Below are positions 7,167 through 15,950 of a stretch of 15,950 nucleotides of DNA, piece by piece (position 1 is the first letter of the stretch; every line of letters begins with the position of its first letter). The position numbers were made by a program, and so were the translations under genes. Source of the stretch: Brevundimonas sp. UBA986 (GTDB lineage Bacteria; Pseudomonadota; Alphaproteobacteria; Caulobacterales; Caulobacteraceae); contig DBBK01000003.1 of NCBI GenBank assembly GCA_002292165.1, forward strand, positions 3,834 through 19,783, given 5' to 3'. The notes beneath the pieces are model-generated. The model was not told the DNA's origin and did not search any database. It was given only the letters and a program-made list of their open reading frames with translations.

Positions 7167-7580
7167 ATGGGGACTTTGAGGCGCGGGTCTTTGATGGTCA
7201 TTGCCGCAGCATGTCTGACCATCGGGGGATGCAAGGCGTTGGGCGCCACCGACGACCACTTCCCTGATCCGACGGGCGCGGCGAGGGACGCTGTGGCGGC
7301 GCATGATTGCCGCTTGGTCGCGCTCTATGGGTATTCGGTCTACTTCCCGGGTGTCGAGCTGGGTTGGAACGAGATCGAGGCGAAGTACGGCGGGATGATC
7401 ATTCCCTTCACCTCCGACGACCCCCGCGGCCCGAAGGAGCAGGTTTTCAACGAAGCAGCCCGGCGGTTCGCCAGGGACTACAACGCCGAGGTTGTGAAGG
7501 CCCACGGCAACGGCAAATGCGCCACTGACTACAAGCCCCCGTTCAGCGAACTGCCGGTCTGGGCCAGCCCGAGGCCTTGA
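7167..7580 (+). CDS. Predicted small lipoprotein of unknown function
   Basis: A 137-residue protein I do not recognise. The N-terminus MGTLRRGSLMVIAAACLTIGGC has a basic start, a hydrophobic core and a lipobox-like I-G-G-C ending at Cys22, so it is probably an outer- or inner-membrane lipoprotein facing the periplasm. The mature part holds two more cysteines (Cys48 in AHDCRLVALYG and Cys118 in NGKCATDY), which could form a disulfide. The rest is soluble, with no transmembrane segment or repeat. The ATG lies 4 bases after the Sua5 stop with AGGG close upstream, so it is probably the last gene of the yceI-sua5 unit. No job can be read from this context; sharing an operon with tRNA modification may only be convenience. 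Confidence 0.72.
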   Translation: MGTLRRGSLMVIAAACLTIGGCKALGATDDHFPDPTGAARDAVAAHDCRLVALYGYSVYFPGVELGWNEIEAKYGGMIIPFTSDDPRGPKEQVFNEAARRFARDYNAEVVKAHGNGKCATDYKPPFSELPVWASPRP

Positions 7581-7638
7581 AGGGTAGGGCGCATCGTCGC
7601 ATCCCCGGCGGCGTCGAAGACGCTAGTGTCCGGCGACC

Positions 7639-7644
7639 AAGGAG
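7639..7644 (+). promoter_or_regulatory. Strong ribosome binding site AAGGAG
   Basis: AAGGAG sits 6 bases before the ATG at 7651, the best Shine-Dalgarno match seen in the window. It supports that short gene as real and fixes its start. Confidence 0.75.
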
Positions 7645-7650
7645 TCGTCC

Positions 7651-7911
7651 ATGAAGCCCGCCGTTCTGATCCTCGCCGCCTTTGCCCTGATCGCGACCGG
7701 CGCCTGCACCGACAGCAAGCGGGCGCGCAACGCCGCGACCTTCGGCGACAAGCCGGCGGACATCACCTGCTGGACCTATGGGACCGAGACCTTCAGCGGC
7801 CGGTCGACCGGCAAGGTGGAGCGGGACGACGGCCGCATCGCCTTCGTCGACGCCGCCAACGGCCGCTACACCACCGTCGATGGCGAGTGCCGGGTCATCT
7901 ATTCGAAGTAG
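7651..7911 (+). CDS. Small predicted lipoprotein or secreted protein, unknown function
   Basis: An 86-residue protein. MKPAVLILAAFALIATGAC is a clear export signal. Cys19 may be lipidated (T-G-A-C is a weak lipobox), or cleavage may occur nearby. The mature part of about 67 residues has CTDSKRARNAATFG at its start, two further cysteines (in DITCWTYG and DGECRVIY) that could pair, and alternating short strands, suggesting a small beta-rich domain. The C-S-x-x-x-A opening followed by a Cys-bounded beta segment loosely recalls small lipoproteins often found in phage and plasmid regions, but no other mobile-element gene is nearby. Translation should be efficient given AAGGAG 6 bases upstream. It follows the previous gene by 70 bases, which hold no clear promoter, and its stop is only 3 bases from the stop of the converging 78-residue gene. 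Confidence 0.75.
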   Translation: MKPAVLILAAFALIATGACTDSKRARNAATFGDKPADITCWTYGTETFSGRSTGKVERDDGRIAFVDAANGRYTTVDGECRVIYSK

Positions 7912-7914
7912 GGC

Positions 7915-8151
7915 CTACGGCCGGGTCTTGATCTCCCAGTCCAGGCTCCAGCGGCCGGGACCGAAGGGCTTGAGCTCGGTCACCGAGGCCGTGACCTGAC
8001 GGTCGAAGCCGTCCAGCACCACCGTGCGGCCCGCCACCGAGGCGATGGTCGCATTGGTCTGCCAGAAGGCGCCGCCGTCGTGGCGCATCGACAGGCGAAT
8101 GTGGACGGAGTCGTTGGCTTGCGGCGTCTTGGAAGTCGAGGGGGCGGGCAT
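7915..8151 (-). CDS. Conserved-looking 78-residue protein, unknown function
   Basis: I do not recognise a named family. The frame is open to 8307, but the upstream part overlaps the DUF1801 gene. The ATG at 8149-8151 is preceded by AAGGA with 6 bases spacing, so I start there. After a polar, probably disordered leader (MPAPSTSKTPQANDS), residues 16-78 carry alternating hydrophobic segments (VHIRLSMRH, ATIASVAGRTVVLDGFD, QVTASVTEL, WSLDWEIK) that look like a small beta-barrel of SH3 type. There is no signal peptide, cysteine or membrane segment, so it is probably cytoplasmic. A sigma-73-like promoter lies just upstream. It could be a small nucleic-acid- or ligand-binding domain; that is only a guess from the strand pattern. 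Confidence 0.68.
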   Translation of the reverse strand: MPAPSTSKTPQANDSVHIRLSMRHDGGAFWQTNATIASVAGRTVVLDGFDRQVTASVTELKPFGPGRWSLDWEIKTRP

Positions 8152-8176
8152 CTGTGGTCCTTGGGGAGGCGAGGCG

Positions 8177-8205
8177 GTTTGGGCCGTGTCGGCCGCAGCC
8201 GTCAA
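8177..8205 (-). promoter_or_regulatory. Predicted sigma-73-type promoter for the 78-residue protein gene
   Basis: On the minus strand TTGACGGC (8198-8205) matches the Caulobacter -35 consensus TTGACGGS completely. After a 13-base spacer comes GCCCAAAC (8177-8184), matching 5 of 7 defined positions of the -10 consensus GCTANAWC. It starts just after the DUF1801 stop codon and about 25 bases before the ATG of the 78-residue gene, implying that gene can be transcribed on its own. Confidence 0.45.
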
Positions 8206-8206
8206 C

Positions 8207-8617
8207 TCACATCCTGAGGCCCGGCAGCTCGGCCGCCTGGCGGATCCAGTCCCTGAACTGGTCCTCGTCGAGGACGTCGGTCTCGCGGACATCGAGGTAG
8301 CGGACATCGGCCTGTTTCGACGTTCCCGGTGGCATCGGCTCCAGCGCGGCGCCGCGGAAGAAGGCGACCTTCACATACTTCGCATAGCCGTGAAGGCTGA
8401 CGAACCACTCGCCGGGGACCGTGCCGTAGAAGGGAGAGTTCCACTTCACCGCCTTGGCCACGCCGGGCACGACCTCGACGATCAGGGCGTCCAGACGCCG
8501 GGCGATGGGCTGTTTCCAGCCGGGCGTGGCGTCGATCCAGCCCTGAACGGGTTCGTCGCCGTATCCCTTGGGGATCTGCGGATTGCCGCCGGAGAGGAGT
8601 TTGGGCTGGTCGGACAT
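8207..8617 (-). CDS. DUF1801 domain protein
   Basis: A 136-residue cytoplasmic protein of the DUF1801 family. Landmarks are PVQGWIDATPGWKQPIARRLDALI (split here as PVQGWIDATP, 23-32, and GWKQPIARRLDALI, 33-46), AVKWNSPFYG (56-65), WFVSLHGYAKYVKVAFFRG (71-89), and SKQADVRYLDVRE (100-112) followed by a C-terminal helix ending AAELPGLRM. The fold is related to a proposed iron-chaperone group (Bacillus Fra/YdhG), but most members are uncharacterised and no function should be inferred. An upstream in-frame ATG (8653) would overlap the patatin gene by 26 bases. I chose the ATG at 8615-8617, which leaves a 10-base gap and gives the typical MSDQPKLLSGG start. It is probably the third gene of the bdhA-patatin unit. 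Confidence 0.88.
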   Translation of the reverse strand: MSDQPKLLSGGNPQIPKGYGDEPVQGWIDATPGWKQPIARRLDALIVEVVPGVAKAVKWNSPFYGTVPGEWFVSLHGYAKYVKVAFFRGAALEPMPPGTSKQADVRYLDVRETDVLDEDQFRDWIRQAAELPGLRM

Positions 8618-8627
8618 GGCGTCCAGC

Positions 8628-9719
8628 TCACGCGAACCGGGCCTGAAGGTCAACGCTGGAGCGGACGCCGACCTGGTCGAAACAGGTAGCGAGCCATTCC
8701 TCCGCCGCCTGACGGCCCTTGGCCTTGAGGCCGTTGAGATAGGTCCATTCGGTGTTGAACTTGGAGCCCAGAGACTGGTCGCCCAGCCAGCCGTCGGCCT
8801 CGATGGCGTGCATCAGGATGTGGCGGTAGCGGCCGCGCGCGTCCTCCTTCAGCCGGCCTTCCTCGATCAGCTCCTGGACGAAGGCCACGGCGCGCAGTTC
8901 GGCGGCGAGCGGGGCGTTGAAGACCACCTCGTTCAACCGGTCCATGATCTCCCCGGCGGCGCGCGGCGCCTCCTCGCGTTCGAACGGGTTCAGGGTCATC
9001 AAGAGGACATCGTCGGGCGTGTCGGCGTAGAACAGGGGCCAGAGCGGCGGATTGGCCAGATAGCCGCCGTCCCAATAGGGCTCGCCCTCGATCTCCACCG
9101 CCTGGAACAGATGCGGCAGGCAGGCCGAGGCCATCAGGACCTGATCGGTGATCTCGGCCGTGGTGAAGACCCGCGACTTGGCGTGGCGGACGGCGGTGGC
9201 GGCGACGAACAGCTTGACGTCCGAGGCCCTGAGCGCCTCGAAGTCGATCGTGGCGTCCAGCACCCGCTTCAGCGGGTTCAGGTTGAAGGGGTTGAACTGA
9301 TAGGGGCTCATGGAGCCGGCCAGGGTCTCCATCGAGCGCCAGGCCGTGGTCTCGGTCAGCCATTGCGGCGTCAGGGCCGAGGACCACATGGAGCTGTCGC
9401 CGAAGACGTTGCGCCCGCCCGACTGGTTGGTCTCGCGCCACAGCTTGTCGAGGGACTTGCGGGCCTCGGGGGCGCCGCCTTTCGCCAGACCGGAGACGAG
9501 CGCCGCGCCGTTCATCGCCCCGGCCGAGGCCGCCGTCACCGCGCGGATGTCGAGGCGGTCGTCCTCCAGCAGCCGGTCCAGAATGCCCCACTGGAAGGCG
9601 CCGTGAGCCCCGCCGCCCTGGAGGGCGAGAGCGATGGGCTTCTTGCCGTTCGGTTCAACAGGCTCGGCGACGACCGCGGCCTTGGCGGGGGGCGGAGCCT
9701 TGCGTTTGAACAGCGCCAT
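8628..9719 (-). CDS. Patatin-like phospholipase family hydrolase
   Basis: Predicted lipid acyl hydrolase with a Ser-Asp dyad, 363 residues. The oxyanion loop is LQGGGAHGAFQWG (33-45). The nucleophile is Ser65, in A-A-S-A-G: the first glycine of the usual GxSxG is alanine (codon GCG). The dyad Asp is Asp217 in YWDGGY. Further family marks are SPYQFNPFNLNPLKRVL (138-154) and ASACLPHLFQAVEIEGEPYW (197-216). There is no signal peptide; the basic N-terminus MALFKRK may aid membrane contact. The gene starts 18 bases after the bdhA stop, with GAGGG as ribosome site. By context it may release hydroxyacyl units or fatty acids for the same pathway as BdhA, for example from polyhydroxybutyrate or membrane lipid; this is inference. 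It is not the classic PhaZ depolymerase family. Confidence 0.92.
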   Translation of the reverse strand: MALFKRKAPPPAKAAVVAEPVEPNGKKPIALALQGGGAHGAFQWGILDRLLEDDRLDIRAVTAASAGAMNGAALVSGLAKGGAPEARKSLDKLWRETNQSGGRNVFGDSSMWSSALTPQWLTETTAWRSMETLAGSMSPYQFNPFNLNPLKRVLDATIDFEALRASDVKLFVAATAVRHAKSRVFTTAEITDQVLMASACLPHLFQAVEIEGEPYWDGGYLANPPLWPLFYADTPDDVLLMTLNPFEREEAPRAAGEIMDRLNEVVFNAPLAAELRAVAFVQELIEEGRLKEDARGRYRHILMHAIEADGWLGDQSLGSKFNTEWTYLNGLKAKGRQAAEEWLATCFDQVGVRSSVDLQARFA

Positions 9720-9737
9720 CGGCCCTCGGGGTTTCGG

Positions 9738-10583
<846 letters not shown>

Positions 10584-10659
10584 GGCGACGTTTCCGAAGG
10601 CTCAGTTTCTGCTTTGACGACAGCCTAGCCGCTCGCGGCGGCGATGGCGACAGGCCGGA

Positions 10660-11433
10660 CTATGAATTTCCCGTTCGGGTGAATATCCAGTCCGTTTCGG
10701 TCGAGAGCGACTTGTCGAACCGGTATCCGTCCCGGTCGAACGCCTTGAGGTCCTCGGGGTTCTCGATGCGCTCGTCGATGGCGAAGCGGGCCATGGTCCC
10801 GCGCGCCTTTTTGGCGAAGAAGGAGATGATGCGGCTTTCGCCGTCCTTGTTCTCGCGGAAGTTCGGGGTGACGACGGGGATCTTGAGCGCCTTGGCGTCG
10901 ACGGCGCCGAAGTATTCCTGGCTGGCCAGGTTGATGAGAACCGCCGTCGCTTGCCCCTCGGCGTCGAGGTTCAGCTGTTTCGAGATACGGTCATCCCAGA
11001 AGTCGTAGAGGCTGTTGCCGCGCCGGGTCTTCAGCCGCACGCCCATTTCCAGACGATAGGGCTGGATCCGGTCCAGCGGGCGCAGCAGGCCGTATAGGCC
11101 CGAGAGGATGCGCAGGTGGCCTTGCGCCCAGTCGAGCGACTTCGCATCGAGGCTGCGGGCGTCCAGGCCCTGATAGACGTCGCCGGCGAAGGCCATGACG
11201 GCCTGGATGCCTGCGTCCGTGTCGGCCGGGTCGAAGGCCTTGAACCGCTGCTGGTTCAGCCTGGCCAGATCCTCGGAGATACCCATCAGCTTGCGCAGAT
11301 CGGCCTTGGTCTGGCGCTTGGCCGTGCGTGACAGGCTTGCGATGTCGTCCACGAAGCGCGGCGCGGTGGCCGGCAGGGCAGGGTCGGTCTCGGTGAAATC
11401 CAGCCGCTTGGCCGGGGACAGCACGATCAGCAC
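10660..11433 (-). CDS. yaaA: Peroxide stress protein YaaA (DUF328 family)
   Basis: A 257-residue cytoplasmic protein almost collinear with E. coli YaaA (258 residues), which lowers intracellular free iron during hydrogen peroxide stress and limits Fenton damage; a DNA-binding activity has also been proposed for the fold. Landmarks are LSPAKRLDF (5-13), GDVYQGL (84-90), LRILSGLYGLLRPLDRIQPY (107-126), RLEMGVRL (127-134), INLASQEYFGAV (167-178) and ISFFAKKARGTMARF (203-217). The start is GTG at 11431-11433, with GGAG about 10 bases upstream. A TTCAAT-17 bases-TATCTC arrangement (minus strand, 11463-11491) could be its promoter but matches weakly. No OxyR site is evident. bdhA follows after 76 bases. 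Confidence 0.95.
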   Translation of the reverse strand: MLIVLSPAKRLDFTETDPALPATAPRFVDDIASLSRTAKRQTKADLRKLMGISEDLARLNQQRFKAFDPADTDAGIQAVMAFAGDVYQGLDARSLDAKSLDWAQGHLRILSGLYGLLRPLDRIQPYRLEMGVRLKTRRGNSLYDFWDDRISKQLNLDAEGQATAVLINLASQEYFGAVDAKALKIPVVTPNFRENKDGESRIISFFAKKARGTMARFAIDERIENPEDLKAFDRDGYRFDKSLSTETDWIFTRTGNS

Positions 11434-11511
11434 GATAAGGCGTCTCCAGTCTTCAGAGCCGCGAGATAGGCCGCTTCGACGACAAATTGAACCGCGCGGG
11501 ACAATCTGTCC

Positions 11512-14922
<3,411 letters not shown>

Positions 14923-14933
14923 CGCTTCAGGAT

Positions 14934-14946
14934 TCGGGAATCCCGA
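14934..14946. promoter_or_regulatory. 13-bp perfect palindrome (TCGGGA-A-TCCCGA) upstream of the hybrid kinase
   Basis: Six-base arms around a single base lie 11 bases upstream of the kinase TTG start, in the 88-base gap after the FAD oxidoreductase. The position fits an operator or an mRNA hairpin limiting translation, but there is no independent support. Confidence 0.25.
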
Positions 14947-15010
14947 TTTCGGTCAACGCGGAATGCCCGAAAAGGCTTCACCATGAAACATCAGAAGTTT
15001 CCGACAGATG

Positions 15011-15950
15011 TCAGAACAGCACGGCGGGGTTCATGATCCGCTTCGGGTCGATGGCGCGGCGGATGGCGGCCATGGTCTCGACCTCCAGCGGCGACTTGTA
15101 CTTGCGGACCTCGTCGGTCTTGAGGCGGCCCAGGCCGTGTTCGGCGGAGATGGAGCCGTCGTAGTGGGCGACGACGTCGTGGACGACCTGCGAGCCTTCC
15201 TTCCAGCGGGCGATGAAGGCGGGGACGTCCTCGCCCACGGCGGGCAGGATGTCGTAGTGCAGATTGCCGTCGCCGACGTGGCCGAAGACCGAGACGCGGG
15301 CGCCGGGATGGAAGCGCTCCACCGCCGCCGTGGCCTCGTCGATGTAGTCGGCGATGCGGCTGATGGGCACGGAGACGTCGTGCTTCCAGCCGCCGCCCTC
15401 GGGCTTGAGCGCCGCTGAATGCTCTTCGCGCAGACGCCAGAAGGCGGCGCGCTGACTGTCGTTCTGGGCGATGGCGGCGTCGGTGATCAGGCCTTGCTCG
15501 AAGGCGACCTCCAGCAGGGCGTCCAGCTGGGCCTCGGCGCCGCCGGGCGTGCCGGAGGCGATCTCGATCAGCACCGACCACTCCGGAATCGGGTCCAGCG
15601 GCCAGCGGGTGTCGGGGATGTTCTTGATGACAAGCTCCGCGCCCAGACGCTTCATCAGTTCGAAGGCCTCGACCCCGCCGCCGGTCTCGGCGCGGGCGCG
15701 GGCAAGAAGCTCGACCGAGGCCGCCGCCGTCTCCAGCGCGACCATGGCGACCGCGCGCGAGCGCATGACCGGATAGAGCTTCAGCGTCGCCGCCGTGACC
15801 ACGCCGAGCGTGCCCTCGGCGCCGATCAGCAGTTGCTTCAGATCATAGCCGGTGTTGTCCTTCCGCAGCCGCTTCAGGCCGTTGAAGATCTCGCCGTTGG
15901 GCATGACCGCCTCGATGCCGAGGACCTGATCGCGCATCATGCCGTAGCGC
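15011..15950 (-). CDS. FAD-binding oxidoreductase, D-2-hydroxyglutarate dehydrogenase type (5' end beyond the window)
   Basis: The C-terminal 312 residues or so of a GlcD/D-lactate dehydrogenase superfamily enzyme; the start and most of the FAD-binding domain lie beyond the right edge, and the frame is open to the last base. These enzymes oxidise D-2-hydroxy acids with FAD and pass electrons to ETF or the quinone pool. Visible are the end of the FAD domain (YGMMRDQVLGIEAVMPNG and LIGAEGTLGVVTAATLKL) and the cap/C-terminal domain with the metal site HVGDGNLHYDI and the signature SISAEHGLGRLK, ending AIDPKRIMNPAVLF. Ser-Ile-Ser-Ala-Glu-His-Gly resembles D-2-hydroxyglutarate dehydrogenase more than glycolate oxidase GlcD, which usually has SGEHG. 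In many bacteria this enzyme clears D-2-hydroxyglutarate made as a side product by SerA. The substrate remains inferred. Confidence 0.9.
   Translation of the reverse strand, partial: RYGMMRDQVLGIEAVMPNGEIFNGLKRLRKDNTGYDLKQLLIGAEGTLGVVTAATLKLYPVMRSRAVAMVALETAAASVELLARARAETGGGVEAFELMKRLGAELVIKNIPDTRWPLDPIPEWSVLIEIASGTPGGAEAQLDALLEVAFEQGLITDAAIAQNDSQRAAFWRLREEHSAALKPEGGGWKHDVSVPISRIADYIDEATAAVERFHPGARVSVFGHVGDGNLHYDILPAVGEDVPAFIARWKEGSQVVHDVVAHYDGSISAEHGLGRLKTDEVRKYKSPLEVETMAAIRRAIDPKRIMNPAVLF

Noticed and set aside
10628..10639. GCCGC-TC-GCGGC inverted repeat between yaaA and bdhA
   Set aside because: The two-base loop leaves only a 4-bp usable stem. Such motifs are frequent in GC-rich DNA, and there is no T-run.
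11499..11511. GGACA-ATC-TGTCC hairpin after the kinase stop
   Set aside because: A 5-bp stem without a T-run is too weak to call a terminator and is expected by chance.
14983..15036. 17-codon plus-strand ORF starting MKHQKFP with AAAGG upstream
   Set aside because: It has a plausible ribosome site but overlaps the 3' end of the FAD oxidoreductase in antisense, is very short and has no supporting feature.

Overview
This window is GC-rich chromosomal DNA packed with genes whose predicted products look like those of the Caulobacteraceae (Brevundimonas or a close relative). I infer this from remembered resemblance of the proteins and from promoter-like sequences of the Caulobacter housekeeping sigma-73 type. 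No rRNA, tRNA, insertion sequence, integrase, phage structural gene or CRISPR array is visible, and no stretch over 300 bases lacks a gene. I read it as ordinary core and near-core chromosome, and I did not find a convincing new defence or mobile system.

Layout, left to right. Positions 25-2795 (minus) hold an oligopeptidase B-like S9 peptidase with a twin-arginine-like N-terminus, followed by a phosphinothricin-type GNAT acetyltransferase; the two overlap by GTGA. Diverging from the peptidase is a trypsin-fold serine protease (2870-3676, plus) with an intact triad but no clear signal peptide. It converges, across a perfect 8-bp stem-loop, on a 594-residue acyl-CoA dehydrogenase (3711-5495, minus). 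Divergent from that is a plus-strand run: an exported YceI-family protein (5637-6233), a Sua5/YrdC tRNA threonylcarbamoyladenylate synthase with a TTG start (6245-7162), and two small predicted lipoproteins (7167-7580 and 7651-7911).

From 7915 to the right edge everything reads on the minus strand. In transcription order from the right these are: a D-2-hydroxyglutarate dehydrogenase-type FAD oxidoreductase cut by the window edge; a 1136-residue soluble hybrid histidine kinase with several PAS domains, a GAF domain and a C-terminal receiver; yaaA (peroxide stress); bdhA (3-hydroxybutyrate dehydrogenase); a patatin-like hydrolase 18 bp downstream of bdhA; a DUF1801 protein; and a 78-residue protein of unknown function with its own predicted promoter.

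Functional themes are carbon and acyl metabolism (acyl-CoA dehydrogenase, BdhA with patatin, the FAD oxidoreductase), protein and peptide turnover (two serine peptidases), stress and sensing (YaaA, hybrid kinase), and tRNA t6A modification (Sua5). The items most worth a second look are the peptidase-acetyltransferase coupling, the bdhA-patatin pair with its altered nucleophile elbow, the 4-codon mini-ORF that overlaps the Sua5 TTG start, and the interleaved inverted repeats upstream of yceI.
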